Assembly (NCBI GenBank): GCA_015066015.1
Contig: SVPE01000008.1
Coordinates: 56,583 to 120,582, forward strand
Length of the DNA: 64,000 bases
From: Oscillospiraceae bacterium
GTDB taxonomy: Bacteria > Bacillota > Clostridia > Oscillospirales > Acutalibacteraceae
Reading direction: 5' to 3'
Part shown: in pieces, positions 17,955-27,081 of the stretch
How positions within the stretch are numbered: the first letter of the stretch is position 1
Layout of the letters: each line of letters begins with the position of its first letter
Made by a program: the position numbers and the translations under genes
The notes under the pieces: generated by a model
Seen by the model: only the letters and a program-made list of their open reading frames with translations
Databases searched by the model: none
What the model was told of the DNA's origin: nothing

Positions 17955-19619
17955 TTAAAAGAGAGGCTTTCCGCTTATCAGCATTGTAATAAACTTAAAA
18001 ATCATTGTTACAAAACGCAGCAGAGAAGCAAGCTTTGTCATCATGTCAGGTTTTTCTTCAGCACGGCTGACAAATTCAAGGTCTGCACAGTTTTCTTCAG
18101 TCATATCTTCAACAGCCTTAGTATCGTAGCTGTTGACACGGAATCTTGCAAAGCCTGAATTTTCAACATTGACATCTGTTCCGTTGAGGAATTTTTCTGC
18201 AACAACTCTGCATATCGGATCAAAATCGTCATGGTGAACATTCTTGATTATCCACGTAGTATCGGGGAACATACAGGTTGATGTGTCCACCTGCTTGTCG
18301 GGAGAAATATACTTTCCTTTTCCCTCAAGAATTCTGCTTTCAACATACTGCTCATCGAGTGTCGAACCGATTTTTGCACAGGTTGCGCCTAAGGATGAAT
18401 CCTTAAGGCTTACAAGGCTGTCTGAAAGATCGTCGTAGCCCTCTGTAAACGGAGCATTGAGGAATCCGTACTTACCGATAACGCCGATGTGAATACCGTA
18501 TTCCTTGCTGAACTTCTTATAAAGCTCATCTCTGTGAGCTGTAATCTTTTCTCTGTAATTTTTAATCTTTGCGATAAGTCCTGCGAAATATTCTCTTGTT
18601 TCAGAGCCTTCCTCACCGAACATAACATCAAGAGCAAGGTCGAAATCCTCTTCTTCAACAAGCGTCCAGTAAATCGGCTGGGAAGCGTATCCGATTGAAT
18701 GGAAAATTGCAGGAATAAGAGCCTTATAAAGCTTAGCATAAAGCTCTTCAACCCCCTGGGTGAAATCATCCATTACACCGGTCTGTGTAAGAATATCGAG
18801 CGTTCTTATGATGATTTCATCAACAACCTCTGCAACGTCAAAGCCGATACCGAAACCGATCTCATCACAGAAGGTGAGCTGACCTTCATATCTCTGAAGG
18901 CTTTTTGCATCAATGTTTATCTGTCCGCTGAAGCCTTTGCTGATAACATTGCAGCCGTCGGAAAGAGTTTCACAATACATTACATTTTTTACATGACCCA
19001 GATTACCGTATTTTTCAAGATATGCATTGAGAAGACTGCCTCCGAGACATCTTGACGAGAGGGAAACCTGACTTTTTCCTGTTGATTTCATAACGGTTTC
19101 AATATAAGTGTGAAGTCTGTCAACATGCTCGTAAGGGTCAAGTCTCCAGTCGAAACAAAACATATAAGAAAAATATCCGTACTGTCCGTTTCTGATCATA
19201 TCCTTCTTTGCATTGGCTTCTGAATTTTTAAGAGCATCAGGATGTACACCTGTACCGTTACGGGGATTTCCGTTTCCGTCAAGAATGGCATCATCAAACA
19301 AAGGTGATATTTCATTATAGATAGCCTTTGCATAATTATCCCATTTATTGTTCAGCATACCTTCGGCAAGGAAGGGAATAAGAATATTAACAGCCGCTTC
19401 AACGATCTTGTTTTTGCTATCCTCACCGTCATCGGAAATTTTCAGATCACCTATGTCAGCTGCTACCTCTTCACCGTCAGCGTTATATAGTTTTTCTCCG
19501 TTTCCTCTCAGATAAATTATCGGCGTAGCCTGAGTCTGAGCTGCAGCAGCATTCACAACCGGCGTCATAACAGCAAAAAGCATTAAAGATGCGAGTAAAA
19601 CCGATATAAGTCTCTTCAT
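17955..19619 (-). CDS. Secreted alpha/beta-hydrolase-like protein with Cys at the nucleophile elbow
   Basis: Signal peptide; VSLSSRCLGGSLLNAYLEKY nucleophile-elbow-like motif; C-terminal HHDDFDP possible His. Confidence 0.65.
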   Translation of the reverse strand: MKRLISVLLASLMLFAVMTPVVNAAAAQTQATPIIYLRGNGEKLYNADGEEVAADIGDLKISDDGEDSKNKIVEAAVNILIPFLAEGMLNNKWDNYAKAIYNEISPLFDDAILDGNGNPRNGTGVHPDALKNSEANAKKDMIRNGQYGYFSYMFCFDWRLDPYEHVDRLHTYIETVMKSTGKSQVSLSSRCLGGSLLNAYLEKYGNLGHVKNVMYCETLSDGCNVISKGFSGQINIDAKSLQRYEGQLTFCDEIGFGIGFDVAEVVDEIIIRTLDILTQTGVMDDFTQGVEELYAKLYKALIPAIFHSIGYASQPIYWTLVEEEDFDLALDVMFGEEGSETREYFAGLIAKIKNYREKITAHRDELYKKFSKEYGIHIGVIGKYGFLNAPFTEGYDDLSDSLVSLKDSSLGATCAKIGSTLDEQYVESRILEGKGKYISPDKQVDTSTCMFPDTTWIIKNVHHDDFDPICRVVAEKFLNGTDVNVENSGFARFRVNSYDTKAVEDMTEENCADLEFVSRAEEKPDMMTKLASLLRFVTMIFKFITMLISGKPLF

Positions 19620-19789
19620 AAAACAACCTCCGTTTTATTCTCATAAATTTCCAATCTGACTATTATATTACTATTTTCAGCCCTGATTGTCAATTGAAAT
19701 AAGGACAAATGTAACATTTTTTGTTCAACAAAATCCAAGCGTAAACCACAATACCATAAAGCCTTCGTCCACTGCTTACCTTTGTTATT

Positions 19790-22171
19790 CTATTCCTGTA
19801 AACTCATCGCAATTCTGACACCCTCCATGGCGTCCTTTGCATAATATGTTGCACCTATCATATCGGCATATTCCTTTGTAAGCACAGCTCCGCCTACAAT
19901 AGTCTTCACCTCGGGAGCTTCCTTTTTAAGAAGCTCAACGGTTGCCTTCATGCTTTCGACAGTTGTCGTCATAAGGGCAGAAAGTCCCACAAGTGTGCAT
20001 CCGTGCTCTCTTACAGCCTCAAGCACCTTTTCGGCAGGTACGTCCTTACCAAGGTCAATTACTCCGAAGCCGTAGTTTTCCATAAGCACCTTTACAATAT
20101 TCTTACCGATATCGTGAATATCACCCTTTACGGTAGCAAGCACTATTTTCCCGCGACTTTCCTTGTTGCTGTCGCCCATTTTTGCCTTTACAGCCTCAAA
20201 GGCTCTTGATGCCGCCTCGGCACTCATAAGAAGCTGCGGAAGATAAACTCTTTTCTCCTCAAAGCCCTTTCCGACCTCGTCGAGGGCAGGTATGATTTTT
20301 TCGTTTATCACCCTCATAGGCTCCGTGCTTTCAAGAAGCTCCCCGGCCTTTTCGAAAGCAGGCTCACGCATGCCCTTTACTATAGCGTAAATAAGTCCGT
20401 CACCGTTTTCACTTTCTCTTACGGCTTCTTTTTTTACAGTGGTAACTTCATTTTCCGAAGCAAATGAAATATAATCAACGCAACCCTCATCCAGACCTCT
20501 GAGTGCCCTGAAGCTGTGATAAGCCTGCATCATAGGTACTGAATTCGGATTCATAATCGCACAGTCAAGACCTCTTTCAAGAGCAAGGGAGAAGAAAAAG
20601 GAGTTTACAACATCCCTTTGCGGAAGTCCGAAGGAAATATTCGAAACACCGAGACTCGTTTTCACACCGAGCTCCTTTTTTATAAGCTCAACGCTTTCGA
20701 GAGTTACCTTGCCGCTGTTTTTATCTGACGACACTGCCATAGCAAGGGGGTCAACGATAATATCCTTCATATCGATGCCCTGCTTTTCGCACTCAAGTAC
20801 AATTTTCTTTGCTATTTCCAGTCTGCCTTCTGCAGTGTCGGGTATTCCGTTTTCGTCAATAGTAAGTGCAATAAGTACACCGCCGTACTTTTTTACAAGA
20901 GGAAGAATCTCCCTGAGACTTTCTTTCTTGCCGTTGACTGAGTTTATAAGAGGCTTACCGTTATAAAGGCGCATCGCCTTTTCAAGAGAGGAAGCCTTTA
21001 CCGAATCAAGCTGCAAAGGCACATCAAGGACTGTCTGTAACGCTCTTACACTGTCACAGAGCATTTTATCCTCATCAATTTCAGGCAGACCCACATTGAC
21101 GTCAAGGATGTGTACACCCTTTTCCTGCTGCTTTACACCCTCGGAAACAATATAATCGATATCACCGCGGCGAAGAGCCTCCTTGAATTTAGGCTTACCC
21201 GTAGGATTGATTCTTTCACCGATAAGCACAGGACCGTTTCCGATTTCGACGGCGTGTGTATATGACGAGATGAATGTGTAATCCTTTCTTTCGGCTTTTC
21301 TGAAAGGAATATTCCTTGTCTTTTCCACTGTTTTTCTTATGTATTCGGGAGTTGTACCGCAACAGCCGCCAAGGATACCGACACCAAGCTGTGCAATTTC
21401 AGCCATAATGTCGGAAAACTCCTCTGCGGAAACATCAAATACGGTTTTACCCTTTTCGTTTCTCGGAAGACCGGCATTGGGACTTACCGTAACAGGAAGA
21501 GATGAATATTTCACATACTCTTTTATTACGGGAAGCATCTGTCTCGGACCGAGCGAGCAGTTCATACCGATTGCATCAACACCAAGCGACTCTAAAAGTG
21601 CAATCATTGCCTTTGCATCGGCACCGGTCATCAGCTTACCTCTTTCATCGAATACATTACTTACAAAAACCGGAAGTGACGAGCCCTCCTTTGCACCGAG
21701 GACCGCCGCCTTGGTTTCATAGCTGTCATTCATAGTTTCGATTATTATAAGGTCAGCCTTGTTTTTTTCCGCTTCAATTGCCGCCTTACGGAAAACCCCG
21801 ACAGCATCTTCAAAGGGTAAATCTCCCAGAGGCTCAAGCATCTTTCCCGTAGGTCCCATATCAAAAGCTACAAAGCAGCTGTCCCTGTCCCCCTCGAAAA
21901 GACTGATTGCCTTTCTTGCATTTTTTATTGCAGAAGCAATTAACTCCTTATAATTGTCAAACTTCAGGCAATTTGCCCCGAAGGTATTGGCAGAAATTAT
22001 ATTACTGCCTGCATTGAGGTAGTCGAGATGTATCTGTGTTATTATTTCAGGATGGGTTATATTCCACTGCTCAGGCTTTTCTCCTGCCGCAAGACCCTTT
22101 GCCTGAAGAAGAGTACCCATTCCGCCGTCAAAGTAAAGACGCATATTATTCAGAAGTCTTCTTATGTCCAT
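19790..22171 (-). CDS. metH: B12-dependent methionine synthase (Hcy, pterin and cobalamin domains; no activation domain)
   Basis: FDGGMGTLLQAKGL, GGCCGTTPEYI, GERINPTGKPKFKEAL, DIHDIGKNIVKVLMENYGF. Confidence 0.93.
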   Translation of the reverse strand: MDIRRLLNNMRLYFDGGMGTLLQAKGLAAGEKPEQWNITHPEIITQIHLDYLNAGSNIISANTFGANCLKFDNYKELIASAIKNARKAISLFEGDRDSCFVAFDMGPTGKMLEPLGDLPFEDAVGVFRKAAIEAEKNKADLIIIETMNDSYETKAAVLGAKEGSSLPVFVSNVFDERGKLMTGADAKAMIALLESLGVDAIGMNCSLGPRQMLPVIKEYVKYSSLPVTVSPNAGLPRNEKGKTVFDVSAEEFSDIMAEIAQLGVGILGGCCGTTPEYIRKTVEKTRNIPFRKAERKDYTFISSYTHAVEIGNGPVLIGERINPTGKPKFKEALRRGDIDYIVSEGVKQQEKGVHILDVNVGLPEIDEDKMLCDSVRALQTVLDVPLQLDSVKASSLEKAMRLYNGKPLINSVNGKKESLREILPLVKKYGGVLIALTIDENGIPDTAEGRLEIAKKIVLECEKQGIDMKDIIVDPLAMAVSSDKNSGKVTLESVELIKKELGVKTSLGVSNISFGLPQRDVVNSFFFSLALERGLDCAIMNPNSVPMMQAYHSFRALRGLDEGCVDYISFASENEVTTVKKEAVRESENGDGLIYAIVKGMREPAFEKAGELLESTEPMRVINEKIIPALDEVGKGFEEKRVYLPQLLMSAEAASRAFEAVKAKMGDSNKESRGKIVLATVKGDIHDIGKNIVKVLMENYGFGVIDLGKDVPAEKVLEAVREHGCTLVGLSALMTTTVESMKATVELLKKEAPEVKTIVGGAVLTKEYADMIGATYYAKDAMEGVRIAMSLQE

Positions 22172-22173
22172 AA

Positions 22174-22782
22174 TTATTCCTCCTCAATACCGATAAATGC
22201 AGTAACGGATTTCACAGGTGTCATAAAATAAGAATCCGTAAGCGTTATACCGATTTTTCTGCCGGCATCAAGAAATTCCAGAATCTCCTTCTGATGCCTT
22301 AATTCAACACCGCCGTAGCCGGGGCTGAAGCGGGGTCTTGTCTTTTTACCCTCAGCTATTTTTTCATTTACGGTGTCGCACCAGCACTCGACCGCCGACG
22401 AGCCCTGACCGCTTATAACCATAGCCTTTACTGCATCGGTGCTTTTGTATCTGAGCATAAGTCTGTCAATACCTATACCTGCCGTTGCGGCAAAAACGAA
22501 GGCACTTGTGCAGCCGCTGAGATTTTTGCAAAGGGCAGCACTTGTGATTTTTCCGAAGTCAAACTCCACAGTATCCTCACCGCAGAAGCAGACATCGGTT
22601 TTCCTCCACACTGCCTTGAAAAAGCTTTCCCTTTTAACAAGCGCAAGGCATTCAAAGTAAAGTTCTTCCAGCTCCCCACCGACTTCACCGTCACCGCAGC
22701 CGATAAATCTCATCGCCTGTCTTTTATTGCAGCCAACCTCATCAAAATCGGCTGAAAGTGAATAAATCGTACTGTCGTTCAT
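22174..22782 (-). CDS. Methionine synthase activation-domain protein (separate polypeptide)
   Basis: RPRFSPGYGGVELRHQKEILEFLDAGRKIGITLTDSYFMTPVKSVTAFIGI; directly upstream of metH. Confidence 0.85.
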   Translation of the reverse strand: MNDSTIYSLSADFDEVGCNKRQAMRFIGCGDGEVGGELEELYFECLALVKRESFFKAVWRKTDVCFCGEDTVEFDFGKITSAALCKNLSGCTSAFVFAATAGIGIDRLMLRYKSTDAVKAMVISGQGSSAVECWCDTVNEKIAEGKKTRPRFSPGYGGVELRHQKEILEFLDAGRKIGITLTDSYFMTPVKSVTAFIGIEEE

Positions 22783-22840
22783 AATAATCCGAAAAAGGGA
22801 ACTGTCATAAAATCAACAGCTCCCCACTCTTTCTGTAAAA

Positions 22841-23704
22841 TTATTTAATGATTGCGCTGATATTTTCCATAATCTTACGGGCAACATCAGGCTTATTCAT
22901 CGAGTAAACATGAACTGCTCTTACGCCGTTTGCGTAAAGGTCGATAATCTGCTCCGTCGCATAGGCGATGCCCGCTTGCTTCATTGCCTCGGGATTGTCG
23001 CCGTAGCGGTCAACGATTCTTATGAAGCGCTGAGGAAGAGCCGAGCCCGAAATACGGCAGATACGCTTGATGGACTTCGGATTTGTAACGGGCATAATAC
23101 CTGCAACAACCGGCACGTCAATACCTGCCTTTCTTGCTCTGTAAATGAAGTTATAAAGCAGATTATTATCAAAAAACATCTGTGTTGTAAGAAACTCACA
23201 CCCGGCATCAACCTTTTCCTTAAGGTGCTTTATATCCTCGATGGAGTTTGCACTTTCAGGATGGCTTTCGGGATAGCAGGCACCTCCGATACAGAAGCCG
23301 CCGTATTCCTTTATCTCTCTTGTAAGCTCACTCGCATAATGATAGTCGAGGTGCTCCTTACTCATACCCTCGGGCATATCGCCTCTCAGGGCAAGGATGT
23401 TCTCAATCCCCTTTGACCTGAGAAGGTCAAGCTGTTTTCTTATTTCGTCCCTTGTTGAGGAAACACAGGTAAGGTGTGCCACGACGGGAACATCGTACTT
23501 ATCCTGAAGATTTCCCGCAATGTCAGCCGTAAACTGTGAGGTACCTCCGCCGGCGCCGTAGGTTACGGACATAAAATCAGGGCTGAGCACCGCTATTTTC
23601 TCCGTAGCGATTCTGACCGATTCAAAGGTATCCGTTGTTTTCGGCGGAAATACCTCCATAGACAGCGACGGCTTTTCACTTTTTATGATGTCAATTATTT
23701 TCAC
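22841..23704 (-). CDS. metF: Methylenetetrahydrofolate reductase
   Basis: LSMEVFPPKTTDTFESV, FMSVTYGAGGGTS, LTTQMFFDN; likely GTG start at 23704 after GGAAGG (ORF extension runs into a repeat). Confidence 0.93.
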   Translation of the reverse strand: MKIIDIIKSEKPSLSMEVFPPKTTDTFESVRIATEKIAVLSPDFMSVTYGAGGGTSQFTADIAGNLQDKYDVPVVAHLTCVSSTRDEIRKQLDLLRSKGIENILALRGDMPEGMSKEHLDYHYASELTREIKEYGGFCIGGACYPESHPESANSIEDIKHLKEKVDAGCEFLTTQMFFDNNLLYNFIYRARKAGIDVPVVAGIMPVTNPKSIKRICRISGSALPQRFIRIVDRYGDNPEAMKQAGIAYATEQIIDLYANGVRAVHVYSMNKPDVARKIMENISAIIK

Positions 23705-23725
23705 TGTAATTCCTTCCTTCATGTA

Positions 23726-23931
23726 AATGCAAAGTGCAAAATGCAAAAGGCAAAATTGTGGTCGCGGTTCGGATATTACTATTATTAAAATCAATTCCCG
23801 CAAAGATAGATTTGTTGTAAATAAAAGTGGGCAGATTAATAATTCTCCCGTGGGAGATGTCAGAGAAGCTGACAGAGGGCATTACAATGCGTCGCAGACC
23901 CTTAATTCTGCATTCTGCATTCTGCATTCAG
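23726..23931. mobile_element. MITE-like repeat with TGCA-heptad inverted termini
   Basis: Left aatgcaaagtgcaaaatgcaaaaggcaaaatt, right ttaattctgcattctgcattctgcattc; palindromic interior; no credible ORF. Confidence 0.6.
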
Positions 23932-23954
23932 GTAAGCCCTTCCGGCTTACCTGC
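23930..23954 (-). terminator. Hairpin after DUF711 gene
   Basis: CAGGTAAGCC cttc CGGCTTACCTG. Confidence 0.5.
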
Positions 23955-23955
23955 A

Positions 23956-25314
23956 TCAGTTCTTCAGCGAGTGCATCGGTGCAGGGATTCTGCCGCCGCG
24001 AAGAACAAAGTTTTCACTTGAAAATTCGTGTACCGGCATTACGGGAGCTGAGCCTAAAAGTCCGCCGAACTCAACCATATCGCCTACCTTCATACCGACG
24101 GCAGGGATGATTCTTACGGCAGTCGTCTTTGTATTGACAACACCTATAGCCGATTCGTCAGCTATAATAGCTGAAATTGTTGAAGCAGAGGTATCACCCG
24201 GCACGGCGATCATATCAAGACCGACAGAGCAAACGCAGGTCATAGCCTCAAGCTTATCGAGAGTAAGAGCATTTTTCAAAGCCGCCTCAATCATACCCTC
24301 GTCTTCACTTACGGGGATAAATGCGCCCGACAGTCCGCCGACGTGGTTACTTGCCATTACACCGCCCTTTTTGACTGCATCGTTCAAAAGAGCAAGAGCT
24401 GCCGTTGTACCGTGTGTACCGCAGCATTCAAGTCCCATTTCCTCAAGTATACGGGCAACACTGTCGCCCTTTTCCGGCGTGGGCGCAAGTGAAAGGTCTA
24501 CAATACCTGAAGGCACACCGAGTCTGCGCGAAGCCTCGGAAGCAACCAGCTGACCCATACGGGTGATTTTAAAGGCAGTCTTTTTTATGGTTTCAGCCAC
24601 AACATCAAAGGTCTGACCCTTACATTTCTGCAAAGCGTGATAAACAACACCGGGGCCGCTTACGCCGACATTGATAACGCATTCTGCCTCACCGACACCG
24701 TGGAAGGCACCTGCCATAAAGGGGTTATCCTCAACGGCATTTGCAAAGACAACAAGCTTTGCACAACCGAAGCCGTGCTGATCACCTGTCATATCGGCGG
24801 TCTTTTTGATTATTTTACCCATAAGGGCAACGGCATCCATATTGATGCCCGCTTTTGTAGAAGCAACGCTTACACTTGAGCAGACTCTCTCAGTTGTTGC
24901 AAGAGCCGAGGGAATCGAGTTAATGAGGTTTATGTCCGCATTGGTCATTCCCTTATGTACCAGAGCGGAAAAACCGCCGATAAAGTTAACACCGCACTTT
25001 TTCGCTGCTTCGTCAAGAGCAACGGCAATGGGAGTGTAATCAGTTTCCTTGCAGGCGGCGGCAACAAGTGAAACGGGAGTCACGGAAATTCTCTTATTAA
25101 CGATGGGGATACCGAATTCCTTTTCGATGTCCTCACCTGTTTTCACAAGGTCCTTTGCAAGGCGTGTGACCTTTTCATAAATCTTTTTTGCAGTCACCTC
25201 AACGCTGTCACTTGCGCAATCAAGCAGGGAAATACCCATTGTGATTGTTCTGACGTCAAGGTGCTGATGGTCAATCATATCTATAGTGGAAAGAATCTCT
25301 TTCTGGCTGTGCAT
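23956..25314 (-). CDS. PFL family protein (DUF711/UPF0210)
   Basis: [44 protein letters not shown]; paired with ACT protein. Confidence 0.9.
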   Translation of the reverse strand: MHSQKEILSTIDMIDHQHLDVRTITMGISLLDCASDSVEVTAKKIYEKVTRLAKDLVKTGEDIEKEFGIPIVNKRISVTPVSLVAAACKETDYTPIAVALDEAAKKCGVNFIGGFSALVHKGMTNADINLINSIPSALATTERVCSSVSVASTKAGINMDAVALMGKIIKKTADMTGDQHGFGCAKLVVFANAVEDNPFMAGAFHGVGEAECVINVGVSGPGVVYHALQKCKGQTFDVVAETIKKTAFKITRMGQLVASEASRRLGVPSGIVDLSLAPTPEKGDSVARILEEMGLECCGTHGTTAALALLNDAVKKGGVMASNHVGGLSGAFIPVSEDEGMIEAALKNALTLDKLEAMTCVCSVGLDMIAVPGDTSASTISAIIADESAIGVVNTKTTAVRIIPAVGMKVGDMVEFGGLLGSAPVMPVHEFSSENFVLRGGRIPAPMHSLKN

Positions 25315-25326
25315 AGTTCTTCCCCC

Positions 25327-25596
25327 TTAAATTCTGTGCATTTTATCAAAGATGTCCTCACGCTGAACGCGGATGCTGAGGTTCATTTCCTCACCCTTAG
25401 CCTTGAGCTTATCACTGATGTCTGCAAAGGGCACAACGCACTCCTTCATATCAATGAGCATAGTCATGGTGAAGAAGCCCTCCATAACGGTCTGGCTGAT
25501 GTCGAGGATATTGATTTTATTTTCTGCAAGAAGGGTGCAGACAGAAGCAATAATACCGGTTGTGTCCTTACCGATAACTGTTACGATAGCTTTCAT
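25327..25596 (-). CDS. ACT domain protein (UPF0237)
   Basis: MKAIVTVIGKDTTGIIASVCTLLAENKINILDISQTVM. Confidence 0.93.
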   Translation of the reverse strand: MKAIVTVIGKDTTGIIASVCTLLAENKINILDISQTVMEGFFTMTMLIDMKECVVPFADISDKLKAKGEEMNLSIRVQREDIFDKMHRI

Positions 25597-25669
25597 AGTT
25601 AAGTTTCCTTTCGGGTATAATTTTCTAGTTTATATTTTATTACTTTTAATGGGTATTGTCAAGATGTTT

Positions 25670-25758
25670 CGTGTAGGGGCGACTCTTCTGTGTGGTCGCC
25701 CTCATAAATGACGCCGTTAAACCCGACAAGGGATGCCACACAGTGCGTCCCCTACGCG
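25670..25758. repeat. Palindromic intergenic repeat (GTAGGGGCGAC type)
   Basis: CGTGTAGGGGCGAC ... GTGCGTCCCCTACGCG outer arms, CTGTGTGG/CCACACAG inner arms. Confidence 0.65.
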
Positions 25759-25776
25759 CATTCAAACAAAAAGAAA

Positions 25777-25797
25777 AGGACGGCGTGTGCCGTCCTG
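25777..25797. terminator. Hairpin AGGACGGC gtgt GCCGTCCT
   Basis: Perfect 8-bp stem with A-rich upstream side (minus-strand T-tract). Confidence 0.5.
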
Positions 25798-25849
25798 AGT
25801 CTGTGAGTTGAGGTTTTGTCCGAAAGACAGGAATCTGTCAACGATATCA

Positions 25850-26770
25850 TTACCAACATTTTGAACAAGCTGAATAATTTCTTTTTGCAGTTTCAAGAGA
25901 AACCTGACGGGAAGATTTCGTATTCCCGCAATCAGGGATACTATGATATTTCGTTCCGGTAGCAGTAATCCAAACCATTTCGGATTCTTCTTCCCCGTAG
26001 TATGTATCATCTTCCTCTTCGTCGTAGTATGTATCATCGTAATATGTTTCTTCTTCGGTTATCTCTTCTTCAGTTGTCTCTTCTTCAGTTGTTTCTTCCT
26101 CGGTTGTCTCTTCCTCAGTTGTTTCTTCTTCGGTTGTTTCTTCTTCGGTTGTTTCTTCTTCGGTTGTCTCTTCCTCGGTTGTTTCTTCTTCGGTAGTAGT
26201 TTCTGTCGTAGTTATTTCAGATGTTATATCTTCAAAGAGGTCCGATGTTTCTGAAATCGTTACTGACGTCGTATTTCCATCAAATGCAAGACTGGTCGGA
26301 GGCTCATCAGCTGAATCGCCTGAACCTGCAAGAGCACATAAAACAACTAAAGCCGAGGTTACACCGATTTTCACTCCTTTACCCCATTGCGCGTGTTTCC
26401 ACATCAGGTATAAGCCCATCGGAAAGAATAAAACTAACATCAGAACTACTCCCCATGTTTGCTGATACCATTTTTTGTTGTTCATATTTTCGTTTCCTCC
26501 ATTATAATTATTATTGAAATTCTGCCCGCCTGCAATGCCGTTAACTGATGAATTGCCTGACGTCTTTCTATTTAAGTTTTTGCTTTTCGAACTGGTGGTT
26601 GAGTAATACAGTCCTGTACCCGGTACACCTACACTTGTTGTTCTTTTTCCTTTGGAATTTACGGTATAGTGCATACCCTTGCCACCAAAAGTTATGCCTG
26701 TTGATTTTTTATTAAAGTTTAATTTCACACCCGGTGCAATTTTTATACTTTTCCTGAATTTAAAACCCAT
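25850..26770 (-). CDS. DUF4236 protein with TM, TEEET repeat stalk and C-terminal HxxxC/CxxC motif
   Basis: MGFKFRKSIKIAPGVKLNFNKKSTGITFGGKGMHYTVNSKGKRTTSVGVPGTGLYY; repeat (TEEET)n; YHSIPDCGN...CSKCW. Confidence 0.85.
   Translation of the reverse strand: MGFKFRKSIKIAPGVKLNFNKKSTGITFGGKGMHYTVNSKGKRTTSVGVPGTGLYYSTTSSKSKNLNRKTSGNSSVNGIAGGQNFNNNYNGGNENMNNKKWYQQTWGVVLMLVLFFPMGLYLMWKHAQWGKGVKIGVTSALVVLCALAGSGDSADEPPTSLAFDGNTTSVTISETSDLFEDITSEITTTETTTEEETTEEETTEEETTEEETTEEETTEEETTEEETTEEETTEEEITEEETYYDDTYYDEEEDDTYYGEEESEMVWITATGTKYHSIPDCGNTKSSRQVSLETAKRNYSACSKCW
26055..26215 (-). repeat. Tandem in-frame repeat encoding (TTEEE)n
   Basis: Iterated ggttgtctcttcttc-like units. Confidence 0.85.
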
Positions 26771-27081
26771 TCAATCAGCCCCTTATCAATCTAAAAAATA
26801 AAAGTGTGCCCCAAACGAGACACACTTGCAAAAATGGTTCTCATTTGCTACCACACAAATTATAACACTATGCCTAAACAGGATACAGTTAATTAAGAGA
26901 ACACATCTTCACCGATGTTTTCTCCCGTTAAGGCAATAATATTCAAATGTTATAAAATATGTGGTGGTTTTAGTTTAACACCATTTTCCTGAAAAATCAA
27001 CACTTTCTTAAATTAAATACATCTTTACTTTCCCCCTCACCTATGCTACAATACCCCTATCAAACCCAAAGGAGAAAAACT

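Noticed and set aside
23691-23927. ORF starting MQNAECRIKG... and its plus-strand partner at 23727-24110
   Set aside because: Translation of TGCA-heptad repeat DNA; no coding signature, lies inside an ORF-less repeat.
26002-26254. Leu/Phe/Cys-rich plus-strand ORFs (25943-26254, 26002-26196)
   Set aside because: Antisense to the TEEET repeat of the DUF4236 gene; low-complexity artefact.
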